Counted from the stretch's first letter, positions 24,921 to 32,752 are shown. The stretch: 32,889 nucleotides of DNA from Clostridia bacterium (GCA_900769075.1 CAAGFE010000090.1:1-32889); one strand, 5' to 3'. Made by a program: numbers and translations. The notes: generated from the letters alone by a model not told the origin.

Positions 24921-25994
24921 TCAGCGGATTGCGTTCGTGGTTTCCTTGTCGAAGAAATGCCGCTTTTCAAACTGCACCTTCACATGGTCCCCATCCTTGT
25001 ATTCACACCAGCCGCGCAGCTTGCAGGTGATGGCGGTGTCCGCGGCGGAAGCGCCGTTCAGGCGGCCGTGCACCAGGGTGTTCATGCCCAGGTTCTCGTT
25101 GGAGAACACCTGCACATCCACATCACCGCCGGTGCTGATGTTCTCGGGGCGAACGCCCAGCACCACGGTTTTGCCCTGATAGGCGGCGAGCATCTGCTGC
25201 TCCTGTTCGGTCAGTGCCATGGTGAAGTACTTGTTCTTCGCCGTGCTGCCCTCGATGGTCACATCGAAGAAATTCATCGGGGGCAGGCCGATAAAGCTGG
25301 CCACGAACAGGTTCGCGGGGGTATCGTAGAGCTCCAGGGGCGTGCCGACCTGCTGCACATGGCCCATGGACATGCACACGATGCGGTCCGCCAGGGTCAG
25401 GGCCTCGGTCTGGTCGTGGGTGACGTAGAGCATGGTGGCGTTCATGCGCTTGTGGAGCAGGAGAATCTCCCGGCGGGTGGCGCCGCGGAGCTTCGCGTCC
25501 AGGTTGGACAGGGGCTCGTCAAACAGGAACACCTTGGGGTTGCGCACGATGGAGCGGCCCATGGCTACGCGCTGGCGCTGACCGCCGGAGAGCTGCTTGG
25601 GCTTCTTGTTCAGCTGATCGGTCAGCCCGAGAATCTCCGCCGCCGCCAGCACCTTGCGGTGGATGACGTTGGGATCCTCCTTGCGCAGCGTCAGGGAGAA
25701 GGCCATGTTCTCATACACGGTCATGTGGCCGTAGAGGGCGTAATTCTGGAACACCATGGCCATGTCGCGATCCTTGGCGGGGGCGGTGGTGATGTCCTTG
25801 CCGTCCAGTAGGAGCTTGCCGGAGGAAATGTCCTCCAACCCGGCGATCATGCGCAATGTGGTGGACTTGCCGCAGCCGGAGGGGCCGACCAGCACGATGA
25901 ATTCGCCATCCTTGACTTCCAGGTTGAAGTCGTACACGGCCTGCACGTTATTGTCATAGATCTTGTCCAGATGCTGTAAGCTGATATTCGCCAT
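24921..25994 (-). CDS. MsmX/MalK-type sugar ABC transporter ATPase (paralogue 3)
   Basis: A 357-aa ATPase subunit with Walker A GPSGCGKST, signature LSGGQRQRV, Walker B FLFDEP, the D-loop SNLDAK and the THDQTEA switch, plus a C-terminal TOBE-type domain. AAAGGAGA precedes the ATG. It lies 15 bp after a small membrane-protein gene inside the LplBC-type operon. Importers of the LplBC/YtcQ kind usually lack an ATPase gene of their own and borrow MsmX, so its presence here between four small membrane-protein genes is notable. Confidence 0.93.
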   Translation of the reverse strand: MANISLQHLDKIYDNNVQAVYDFNLEVKDGEFIVLVGPSGCGKSTTLRMIAGLEDISSGKLLLDGKDITTAPAKDRDMAMVFQNYALYGHMTVYENMAFSLTLRKEDPNVIHRKVLAAAEILGLTDQLNKKPKQLSGGQRQRVAMGRSIVRNPKVFLFDEPLSNLDAKLRGATRREILLLHKRMNATMLYVTHDQTEALTLADRIVCMSMGHVQQVGTPLELYDTPANLFVASFIGLPPMNFFDVTIEGSTAKNKYFTMALTEQEQQMLAAYQGKTVVLGVRPENISTGGDVDVQVFSNENLGMNTLVHGRLNGASAADTAITCKLRGWCEYKDGDHVKVQFEKRHFFDKETTNAIR

Positions 25995-26009
25995 AAGGGT
26001 TCTTCTCCT

Positions 26010-26510
26010 TTACGCGGCCTTCTCTTGCAGAGAAGCATTGTAAGCGGCCAGGGTCCGGCTGCGGTACACGCCGACGATACCGGCGGCGAAGCAGCACAGC
26101 GCCGACGCAGCCAGGCAGATGATCACCCAGGTCAGCTGGGGGAGCTCCATCACGGGGTAGGTCACCTTGCTGATGGTGACGGTTGCCCGGTAGGCCTGCA
26201 GGGGCAGGATGAAGATGCGGACGATCTGACCGACGCCGGCCCCAATCAGCAGCCAGGCATAGCTGGCCTTGTAGCTCTTCACGCCCTCGGAGGCCAGGAA
26301 CGACACCAGCATGAACACCAGGTTGTACACGATGGACGCGCCGATGAGCATCTGATAATACCAGGAGCCCACGTCCGATTCAAACACGCTGACGAAGTAG
26401 AGCACATCGAACAGGATGGCCAGGTAGGTCAGGCGGGAAGAGAACAGATTCTTGGCATACCGCATCCGGTCAAGCCGGATGGTCTTGGGGTCTTCAAGCC
26501 GGTTGGTCAT
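26010..26510 (-). CDS. Four-helix membrane protein upstream of the ATPase
   Basis: A 166-aa integral membrane protein of unknown family. The N-terminus is charged (MTNRLEDPKTIRLDRMRY); hydrophobic segments lie at about 28-46, 52-72, 83-102 and 128-148. Its ATG overlaps the stop of the preceding membrane-protein gene by 4 bp (ATGA), so the two are translationally coupled, which suggests two subunits made in equal amount. No recognised motif. Confidence 0.75.
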   Translation of the reverse strand: MTNRLEDPKTIRLDRMRYAKNLFSSRLTYLAILFDVLYFVSVFESDVGSWYYQMLIGASIVYNLVFMLVSFLASEGVKSYKASYAWLLIGAGVGQIVRIFILPLQAYRATVTISKVTYPVMELPQLTWVIICLAASALCCFAAGIVGVYRSRTLAAYNASLQEKAA

Positions 26511-27097
26511 GCGGACACCTTCTTTCCTTCCTCAATCAGCCGCTTTTCGGCACGCATCAGGCAGAGCTTCCAGGCGTAGTTCCCCAGCAGCAGCACGCAC
26601 AGCACCACCACCAGGCCAAACACGGCGTAATGCGCATCAAACCAGAAGGTGGAGGTGATGTAGGGGGTGCCCATCATCTCGGAGAAGAACTGCAGGGAGT
26701 CAAAATCCAGCTTCAGGAATTCGGCCTTGAAGGCTTCCACCTGGATGTGCCCCCACACGCTGAGCACCACGCCCGCCGCCGCGAACGCTGCGGTTGCCAC
26801 CGCGTTGCCCACATAGTACCGCCGGCGGGAATGGGTGCTGGTGATGAACAGCAGACAGGCCAGCAGCACCATGGCGATGCTATAGCCCAGCAGCTCCTTG
26901 TTGAAGGGCTGCATGTTGTAATAGATCTGCGAGCCGGGCACCCAGGTGTCATCCGGGTTGGTCGGATCCATCATGGTGAAGTACAGGCTGTCATACAGAT
27001 CCGTCATCATCCCCAGGGCGTACAGGAACACCAGGGCACTGACGGCCAGGGCCGCAAAGCAGATGATTTTCTGCACGATGAGCTGCTTCTTGTACAT
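26507..27097 (-). CDS. Four-helix membrane protein after the large binding protein
   Basis: A 196-aa integral membrane protein of unknown family. Hydrophobic segments lie at about 9-31, 68-87, 96-115 and 155-175; the loop between the first two (about 32-67) is long, acidic and aromatic (DPTNPDDTWVPGS) and probably faces outside. The start at 27097 has GGGAGG 5 nt upstream; the longer frame to 27559 runs through the repeat element. It lies behind element C, 367 bp from the binding-protein stop, and is coupled to the next gene by a 4-bp overlap. Confidence 0.78.
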   Translation of the reverse strand: MYKKQLIVQKIICFAALAVSALVFLYALGMMTDLYDSLYFTMMDPTNPDDTWVPGSQIYYNMQPFNKELLGYSIAMVLLACLLFITSTHSRRRYYVGNAVATAAFAAAGVVLSVWGHIQVEAFKAEFLKLDFDSLQFFSEMMGTPYITSTFWFDAHYAVFGLVVVLCVLLLGNYAWKLCLMRAEKRLIEEGKKVSA

Positions 27098-27144
27098 AAG
27101 AACCTCCCACAAATAGCGCTGCATCCACCGGGGATGCGGAATCA

Positions 27145-27187
27145 GGTTCCCGTCAGCTTCCCGCTGGTCAGGGAGCTGACGGGAACC
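27145..27187. repeat. Long intercistronic hairpin
   Basis: Arms GGTTCCCGTCAGCT (from 27145) and AGCTGACGGGAACC (to 27187), extended by CCC/GGG with one bulged T, giving about 17 base pairs and loop GCTGGTCA. It partly overlaps the left flanking repeat of element C and lies about 50 bp upstream of the next gene's start. Confidence 0.8.
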
Positions 27188-27222
27188 CGTGACGGGAGCC
27201 GGAGCCCCCGCCACGGACGCGG
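27181..27222. repeat. Left flanking direct repeat of element C
   Basis: 42 bp repeated exactly 240 bp away at 27421-27462 with one mismatch. The unit can fold on itself: CCGTGACGGGAGC against CCCCCGCCACGG, imperfect, around a CGGAG centre, and it contains CCCGT-G-ACGGG. Confidence 0.9.
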
Positions 27223-27420
27223 CTTCGACAAAGTGCTGAAAGCACCTTGTCGAGGAATTGCACTCGCTCACTGGTCGGGCCAAAGGTCCTCCCGACCGTT
27301 CGCTCGTGTAAGGAAGCTTTTCCTGACGGAAAAGCGCGAAAATCGCCGCACATGTCGCCGATTTTCGATTGGATGTTGAAGGGTTTGCGAACCCTCCAAC
27401 GCCTCCTACGGAATAATGTG
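27223..27420. repeat. Compound-hairpin element, copy C
   Basis: The opening stem is TCGACAAAGTGCT (27225-27237) and AGCACCTTGTCGA (27241-27253), loop GAA, with one mismatch. Then GGTCGGG/CCCGACC (27273-27297), GCTTTTCC/GGAAAAGC (27316-27335), CGAAAATCG/CGATTTTCG (27337-27345 and 27359-27367) and AGGGTT/AACCCT (27380-27395, loop TGCG), closing with CCAACGCCTCC. The middle matches copy A, both ends match copy B. Complete copy. Confidence 0.87.
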
Positions 27421-27462
27421 GGGATCCCGTGACGGGAGCCGGAGCCCCCGCCACGGACGCGG
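27421..27462. repeat. Right flanking direct repeat of element C
   Basis: Second copy of the 42-bp unit, ending 2 bp from the stop codon of the large binding-protein gene (27465). Read on the - strand it is the first structure after that gene and so could be its original 3' hairpin. Confidence 0.9.
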
Positions 27463-27464
27463 AA

Positions 27465-29543
27465 TTACTTGGACAGCTGGGCGTAGTAAGCCTCCAGGCG
27501 ATCCCAAGCGCGCTGCTTGAGGGCCAGGTACTGCTTGCCGCCCATGGTGTTGGTGGCATAGGCCGCGGACTCAGCCGCGTCGGACATGCCCTCCACCGCG
27601 TAGCCGGCCACGATCTGATCCACGAACAGGTTCTGCTTGCCCTTGGCGAGGTTGTACTTGGTGGTCAGCTCGGAGTAGCCGTTGATCATGTCGTTCTCCA
27701 CCTTGGTGTTGGGCAGCACGGTGGGCATGGAGGTGTACCAGGGATTCTCGGTCACAGCCAGCTCGGGGTGCTTGATGGTGCCCAGGGCGATGGCCACGGA
27801 CAGCTTGCCGGCGCCTTCCTTGCCAACCTCGTGGGTGCACTGGTACTCAAACGCCTGGCTCTTGGCAAAGGACAGGGTGGAGCCCAGGAACTGACGGGCG
27901 TAGTTGGTGTAGTTGCCGGAAGCCTTCTCCCACAGCTCGGTGTTGGTGGCATCGGCGATCACGGGCATTTCCTTGCCGTTGAAGCTGAAGGTGACGTAGG
28001 AGCCGTCATCGTTGGTCTTGATGAAGGCGTCGGGGCCGTAGGACATGAGGATCTGGCCTTCCTCGCTGTAGGCGAAGTCGATCAGCGCCAGGGCCGCGTT
28101 GAGCTTGTCGGGGTTGCCGGCAACGCCCGCCACGGAGATGCCCCAGCCGTCGACCTTGACGGAGCGCCAGGACTCGGTGAAGCGCATGTAGTGGCCGCCC
28201 TCGGTGCCGTCCATCCAGCGGGCAACGGGCACCATCACAGCCATGTACTTCTCGCCCTCCTGCAGGGCGGACTCGTTGTAGATGGTCTGGGTCTGGTTGT
28301 AGTCATAGTGCATGAAGCCCAGGTCGTTCTCCAGGTAGGTCTTGGTGGATTCCTTGGCGGTCTCCATGAAGGCCTTGGAGATCAGGCCCTCCTGCGCCAT
28401 GGCGTTCATGCGCTCCATGGCTTCGTAGGAAGCGACTTCCTGACGGGCGTCGTGGAGCTTGCCGTCCACGTCGATGTAGAGGTAATCCTGACGGGATTCC
28501 AGGCCGCGCACGCCGAAGAGCACGCCCGCGAAGCGGAACATATCCACACGGCGCTGGTTGTTGTCATCCTCACGGGAGAACAGGCCCTGCACGGAATCGG
28601 TGCCGTTGAGGGTCTGGGGGTTGGCGACGACGCAGCGCAGCAGCGCAACCAGCTCGTCCGCGTCCCAGGCAGCGTTCTGACCGATGAACAGGTTGGAACG
28701 CTCGGTGCCGTAGTAGCCGTTGTAAGCGACGTCGATGTACTCACGCAGCATGTTGACCGCAGCCACACCATCGATGGTGCCGGCAGCGTTCATCTTGGCC
28801 ACGATGTTGCCCGCAGCGTCGTAATCCTTGGTGATGGTTTCCACGGCGGTGCCTTCCAGGTTGACCACGTCGATCTCGACCTTGCCGGCGGTGGGCATGT
28901 AGGGCTCGTAGACCGCGGCGGCCAGGGTGTTGGACTTCTCAGCGGAGAAAGCGTCTTCGCCGTCCAGCAGCTTCTGGACCCAGTCAACACGCATCAGGGG
29001 CATACGCTCGATGTCGTTGACGCCGTCGAAATAGGGAGAGAAGTAGATGGCGCCGGTAGAGGTGTTGCCGGTGATGGACAGGCGAACGATGGGGTTGGCC
29101 TCGAGGTAGGCCTTGAAGTTGGGCATCTGGTCGAGGTAAGCGCCGATGTTCACGATGGAACCGGCCTCGCCGTACTCGGTCAGCTTGGCAGCGGTACCGG
29201 ACAGCATGTCAACCTCGTTCAGGCGCTCCTTCCAGTACTCGAACTCGTTGGTGGCGTTGTTGCCCTGATACTGGTTCTCAAAGACAACGTTCAGCTTGTT
29301 CTGAACGGCCACCCAGGTGGGCTTGAGGTCGCCGGTGTGGTAGGTCACGCCGTCCGCCAGGGTCACGCCTTCGCCCGCGACGGACGCGTCGAAGAACAGA
29401 CCGGTCTTGGCATTGTTGTAGCCGGTGGCCATGCGCAGCACGGTGCCATCCGCGTAGGTGAGGCCGCCATCCGCGACGGCGGTGCCGACGAGCAGGGTGG
29501 CCATCATGGCCAGCGCCATCAGCAGAGAAACGACACGTTTCAT
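27465..29543 (-). CDS. Large ABC transporter solute-binding protein (LipO/YtcQ-type)
   Basis: A 692-aa exported binding protein partnering the LplB/LplC-type permeases. The start at 29543 (MKRVVSLLMALAMMAT) has GGAGG 7 nt upstream. The signal peptide ends near residue 24 (VADGG); there is no lipobox Cys, so membrane anchoring is not evident, unlike most LipO proteins. The chain is longer than the usual 480-560 residues. Features of the fold include NKLNVVFENQ, VDMLSGTAAKLTEYGEAG and a late WGISVAGVAGNPDKLNAALALIDFAYSEEG, the segment typical of extracellular solute-binding family 1. Complex oligosaccharides are the usual cargo; the exact one is unknown. Hairpin arrays lie on both sides of the gene. 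Confidence 0.92.
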   Translation of the reverse strand: MKRVVSLLMALAMMATLLVGTAVADGGLTYADGTVLRMATGYNNAKTGLFFDASVAGEGVTLADGVTYHTGDLKPTWVAVQNKLNVVFENQYQGNNATNEFEYWKERLNEVDMLSGTAAKLTEYGEAGSIVNIGAYLDQMPNFKAYLEANPIVRLSITGNTSTGAIYFSPYFDGVNDIERMPLMRVDWVQKLLDGEDAFSAEKSNTLAAAVYEPYMPTAGKVEIDVVNLEGTAVETITKDYDAAGNIVAKMNAAGTIDGVAAVNMLREYIDVAYNGYYGTERSNLFIGQNAAWDADELVALLRCVVANPQTLNGTDSVQGLFSREDDNNQRRVDMFRFAGVLFGVRGLESRQDYLYIDVDGKLHDARQEVASYEAMERMNAMAQEGLISKAFMETAKESTKTYLENDLGFMHYDYNQTQTIYNESALQEGEKYMAVMVPVARWMDGTEGGHYMRFTESWRSVKVDGWGISVAGVAGNPDKLNAALALIDFAYSEEGQILMSYGPDAFIKTNDDGSYVTFSFNGKEMPVIADATNTELWEKASGNYTNYARQFLGSTLSFAKSQAFEYQCTHEVGKEGAGKLSVAIALGTIKHPELAVTENPWYTSMPTVLPNTKVENDMINGYSELTTKYNLAKGKQNLFVDQIVAGYAVEGMSDAAESAAYATNTMGGKQYLALKQRAWDRLEAYYAQLSK

Positions 29544-29622
29544 GGTTGATTCCTCCAATTTTTATTTTCACCGGATCGCTCCGGGGAAGCACAGAGATCA
29601 AGGGGGACAGGCTGTATGCAGT

Positions 29623-29695
29623 CCGCGCGATTCGCGCGGCGCTCAGGCCGGGTGCCCACCCCAAGCAGCACGCGGTAACCGCCGGATTATCCGGC
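29623..29695. repeat. Hairpin pair upstream of the large binding-protein gene
   Basis: CCGCGCG/CGCGCGG (29623-29639, loop ATT) and GCCGGA/TCCGGC (29681-29695, loop TTA) are small perfect stems between the LplC-type gene and the binding-protein gene. They are not clearly members of the A-D family. Confidence 0.6.
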
Positions 29696-29704
29696 TTGCC
29701 GAAC

Positions 29705-29807
29705 GCGAGTTGGGTGCAGCGGCACGCTGCCGCGAGTTGGGTGCAGCGGCACGCTGCCGCGAGTTGGGTGCAGCGGCACGCTGCCGGCACGCTGCCGGCA
29801 CGCTGCC
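29705..29807. repeat. 27-bp tandem repeat of self-complementary units
   Basis: Three exact 27-bp units (29705-29731, 29732-29758, 29759-29785), each holding the stem GCAGCG-GCA-CGCTGC, then two partial 11-bp units GGCACGCTGCC (29786-29796, 29797-29807). The array ends exactly at the stop codon of the LplC-type gene (29808). It would form up to five alternative hairpins in the operon mRNA. Confidence 0.92.
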
Positions 29808-30698
29808 TTATTCCTTCACGCCGCCCATGTTGACGCCCTTGGCGAAGTACTTCTGGATGAAGGGGTAGATGATCAGGATCGGCACGATGGAGCAGACGAT
29901 CAGGGCGTAGATGACCGAATCGGAGGAGTAGGCCTCGTTCCAGCCGGTCATGTAGTCCGGATCGGTGAACTCCTCCAGGCGCAGACGGATGAACACCTGC
30001 AGGGGATGCTCGTTGGAGTTGGAGATCATCTGGCGGGCCCAGAAGTAGCCGTTCCAGCGGGAGATGGCGAAGAACAGCGCCACGGTGGCGATGGTGGACT
30101 TGCTCATGGGGATGTAGACCTTGCTCAGCACCTGGAACTCGGTGGCGCCGTCCACCACGGCAGCCTCTTCGATTTCGCTGGGCACGCCCTCGAAGGCGTT
30201 GCGCAGCAGGATGATGTTCATCGCCGCCATGCCCATGGCGATGACGACCAGCCACTTGTCATCCATGATGCCGATGGCATTGAAAACGTCCTTGGTGTCC
30301 AGGTAGTTCAGGTACTGGGGCACCAGACCGGCGGAGAACAGCATGGTGAAAACCAGGAAGAAGTTGAAGAAACGGCGGAACAGCAGCCGCTTCTTGGACA
30401 GGGCATACGCACCCAGGATGGCCACGAACAGGGACCAGATGGTGCCGTAGAAGGTGAGGAACAGGGTGTTGGAATAGGAATTCCAGAACATGTTGTCATT
30501 GAACATGCGGGCGAAGGCCTCAAACTGGATATCCTTGGGGAAGAGAATGACCTCGCCGTAATCCACCGCGTGACCGCCGCTGATGGAAGCGGAGATCGCG
30601 TAAACGAAGGGATACAGGCAGGCAAGGGAGAACACGCACAGCAGCGTATAGCTGATGACCTTGAAGATCATCTCGGAGGTTTCAAGCTTTCTTTTCAC
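29808..30698 (-). CDS. LplC/YtcP-type sugar ABC permease
   Basis: A 296-aa integral membrane permease of the carbohydrate importer family 1. Six hydrophobic segments are visible, beginning VISYTLLCVFSLACLYPFVYA; the ATPase-docking EAA loop reads EIEEAAVVDGATEF and the C-terminus FAKGVNMGGVKE is the usual end. It starts with GTG (30696-30698), supported by GGAGG 9 nt upstream; the upstream gene's stop overlaps this site. Second permease of the heterodimeric pore with the LplB-type gene. Confidence 0.94.
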   Translation of the reverse strand: MKRKLETSEMIFKVISYTLLCVFSLACLYPFVYAISASISGGHAVDYGEVILFPKDIQFEAFARMFNDNMFWNSYSNTLFLTFYGTIWSLFVAILGAYALSKKRLLFRRFFNFFLVFTMLFSAGLVPQYLNYLDTKDVFNAIGIMDDKWLVVIAMGMAAMNIILLRNAFEGVPSEIEEAAVVDGATEFQVLSKVYIPMSKSTIATVALFFAISRWNGYFWARQMISNSNEHPLQVFIRLRLEEFTDPDYMTGWNEAYSSDSVIYALIVCSIVPILIIYPFIQKYFAKGVNMGGVKE

Positions 30699-30712
30699 AG
30701 TCCCTCACCTCC

Positions 30713-31765
30713 TTAATACAGCGATGTGTCGCTCGCCTTGCGGGCGATGGTGTTCGCGCTGATCACCAGCAGCATGCTGATGACGTTGTTCATCATTTCC
30801 GCCGCGGAGGCCAGGCCCTTCTGGGCGCCCTCCAGGCCGTAGCGCTGGGCGAAGGTGGACACCACGTCCGCGGTGACATAGGTGTTGGTGTTGTACAGCA
30901 GCAGCACCTTTTCGTAGCCGATGTTGAGCAGGGAGCCGATGCGGGTGATCAGCATGATGACGATGGTGGACAAAATGCCCGGCAGCACCACATAGCGCAT
31001 CTGGGACATCTTGCCCGCGCCGTCGATCTGGGCCGCCTCATAGCTGGTGGGCGAGATGGCGATGATGGCTGCGAAGTACACGATGCTGTCGTAGCCCGCG
31101 CCCTCCCAGATGCCCGAGATCTGGTAGATCGCGCGGAAGAAATCCGGGTTGTTCAGCAATCCTGCGTTGGCCACATCGTGGGAGATGAAGCCCAGGCCTT
31201 CCAGCGCCTGGCTGATGATGCCCATGCCCGTGGTCAGCGACCCCTGCTTGACCAGCATCGTGACCAGTGAGGTCATGACGACGGTGGACATGAACTTGGG
31301 CAGGTACGTCAGCACCTGGCAGGTGGAGCGCACGATGTTGGAGCGGATCTCGTTGAAGAACAGCGCCAGGATGATGGGCATCGGGAAGCCGAAGCACAAT
31401 CCGTAGAAGCTGAGCAGGAAGGTGTTGCGCAGCGCGCGCCAGAATTCCATGGACAGGCTGTCCCCGCCCACGAGCAGGCGCTTGAAGTAGGAGAAGCCGG
31501 AGAAATTCTGCTGCGCCACGGGCAGCACCTCGTCCGGCACCTTGAAGCAGCCCAGCAGCTCGTACATGGGCAGGTAGCGCCAGAACAGGAACACCAGCAG
31601 CATCGGCACCAGCATCAGATACAGACGCCAGTCCTTCAAAATCGTCATGCCGACGTGGCGCCAGGCGTGCTTCTCCACGTCATCGCGCACCGCCTGCTCC
31701 GGGTTTTCGCGGTATACACCGGCCGCCTCATCAAAGATGAGGAAATCCGCCGCTTTTGCTGCCAT
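30713..31765 (-). CDS. LplB/YtcO-type sugar ABC permease
   Basis: A 350-aa integral membrane permease. A cytoplasmic N-terminus of about 55 residues is followed by LYLMLVPMLLVFLFWRYLPMY, the typical first helix with conserved PMY, then the core with EAA loop SYEAAQIDGAGKM and a C-terminus SDTSLY. AAGGGGG lies about 9 nt before the ATG at 31765. It starts 23 bp after the membrane protein at 31789 and its stop is fused to the ribosome binding site of the next permease, so the cluster is one transcript. Confidence 0.94.
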   Translation of the reverse strand: MAAKAADFLIFDEAAGVYRENPEQAVRDDVEKHAWRHVGMTILKDWRLYLMLVPMLLVFLFWRYLPMYELLGCFKVPDEVLPVAQQNFSGFSYFKRLLVGGDSLSMEFWRALRNTFLLSFYGLCFGFPMPIILALFFNEIRSNIVRSTCQVLTYLPKFMSTVVMTSLVTMLVKQGSLTTGMGIISQALEGLGFISHDVANAGLLNNPDFFRAIYQISGIWEGAGYDSIVYFAAIIAISPTSYEAAQIDGAGKMSQMRYVVLPGILSTIVIMLITRIGSLLNIGYEKVLLLYNTNTYVTADVVSTFAQRYGLEGAQKGLASAAEMMNNVISMLLVISANTIARKASDTSLY

Positions 31766-31788
31766 GAAACCCAACCCCCTTGATTCCT

Positions 31789-32394
31789 TCATTCGGTTTG
31801 CCACGGGTCGTTTGCCCGGGCTTTTTCTTTTTCTTGTTCCTCTGCGATCCGCCTGAGGTAATGCTTCTGCTCCTCCAGCATGCCGTCCAGCCGCCGGGTG
31901 ATCCACACCAGCAGCACGGCGAACACCGTGGAGAGGCAATCCGTGGTGAAGAAGCCCAGGCAGGTGGCCAGGCTTGTCCCCATCACCAGAGCGATCAGCG
32001 CCCGTCCCAGCTGCATCAGCGCCGCCGTCAGCAGACCGAAGAGCATGGAAAGAAGCACCTGATCGTGTAAACGCTTCCAACCAACGTAATAAAGAAACTG
32101 TGTCAGCGCAAGCGCAGCCAGATTGCCAACACAGTAGATGACATATTGGGAAAGCGTCGCCCCGGATGCCAAACAGAACACAAACGCCCCGAAAAAGGCT
32201 GGAATCGCAGCAAAACCGCCCCAGCGAACCATGACGATGGCGGTCACCGCCGGCGTGAGCGAAAGCGTCCAGGGTTCCGCGGGGAACCAGCGGGTGGCCC
32301 CCAGGGTAATCAGCGTTTCACACAGGCACAGCAATGCGGTGAACATGACCAGATCCATCGCCCGGTACTGCCGAAACGTGATTTGATGCTTCAT
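31789..32394 (-). CDS. Six-helix membrane protein, ECF S-component-like
   Basis: A 201-aa integral membrane protein, first gene of the LplBC-type operon. About six hydrophobic segments are seen, with a WTLSLTPAVTAIVMVRWGG stretch after helix 1 and GFAAIPAFFGAFVF after it; the arrangement of short helices and conserved Gly/Ala/Trp resembles ECF-transporter S components. The C-terminus is a highly charged helix (EEQKHYLRRIAEEQEKEK). The start at 32394 is set by GGAGG 7 nt upstream; ATG 32400 is too close. Weak resemblance only: it may equally be a family of its own attached to this importer. Confidence 0.72.
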   Translation of the reverse strand: MKHQITFRQYRAMDLVMFTALLCLCETLITLGATRWFPAEPWTLSLTPAVTAIVMVRWGGFAAIPAFFGAFVFCLASGATLSQYVIYCVGNLAALALTQFLYYVGWKRLHDQVLLSMLFGLLTAALMQLGRALIALVMGTSLATCLGFFTTDCLSTVFAVLLVWITRRLDGMLEEQKHYLRRIAEEQEKEKARANDPWQTE

Positions 32395-32514
32395 TGTCAT
32401 CCCTCCAGGGAAACACCATCATACAACGTCTGACAGCCGTTTTGCTTTCCATATACCTCAACAGGTATCATCCGAAAGATTTTCAACCTCATTCTACATG
32501 TAACGGGCGGCTTC

Positions 32515-32545
32515 GTACATACTTTATTCAAAAGAGTTTATGTAC
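32515..32545. promoter_or_regulatory. Inverted repeat upstream of the LplBC-type operon
   Basis: Arms GTACATA (32515-32521) and TATGTAC (32539-32545) with 17 bp between, in an AT-rich block (about 32400-32590). The next palindrome is TACATGTA at 32495-32502. This is the likely control region of the operon; I could not settle on a convincing -35/-10 pair. Confidence 0.45.
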
Positions 32546-32580
32546 ATTTCCGACTTATTCCCTTCATTTTGCGGAAATTG

Positions 32581-32706
32581 TTATTTCTCTGGCAAAAGCT
32601 GTTCGGCCCAATACCGAACGCCTCGGGGAATCAGCAGATCCTGGGAGGCGTCAGAGATGCCGATGGCATCCACAAGGGCCACCTTCCTGCCAGCATGAAT
32701 ATTTCA
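32581..32706 (-). pseudogene. C-terminal remnant of an unidentified gene
   Basis: A 41-codon open stretch without a start, closed upstream by TGA (32704-32706 side) and ending in TAA (32581-32583). It reads VALVDAIGISDASQDLLIPR and then GVRYWAEQLLPEK, with natural amino-acid composition and GC3 bias, unlike random intergenic frames. It lies next to element D just as the remnant at 305-382 lies next to element A. I do not recognise the family. Confidence 0.4.
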
Positions 32707-32716
32707 CACGAAACAA

Positions 32717-32744
32717 GGGCTGCTGCATTTTTCTGCAGCAGCCC
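32717..32744. repeat. Perfect 11-bp palindrome flanking element D
   Basis: Arms GGGCTGCTGCA (32717-32727) and TGCAGCAGCCC (32734-32744), loop TTTTTC. It stands 8 bp before element D, in the place where B and C carry their flanking direct repeats; the other flank would lie beyond the window. Confidence 0.7.
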
Positions 32745-32752
32745 GCAGAGCG

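Noticed and set aside
27223..27420. CRISPR-like or tRNA-like array in the hairpin regions
   Set aside because: Repeats are not of constant sequence with constant spacers, there are no cas genes, and no cloverleaf with a T-loop GTTCGANTC is found.
27429..29549. Long open frame on the + strand (706 codons)
   Set aside because: Mirror image of the large binding-protein gene; composition dominated by Gly, Val and His typical of antisense frames.
29705..29807. Reading the 27-bp tandem repeat as a CRISPR
   Set aside because: The units are directly contiguous without spacers.
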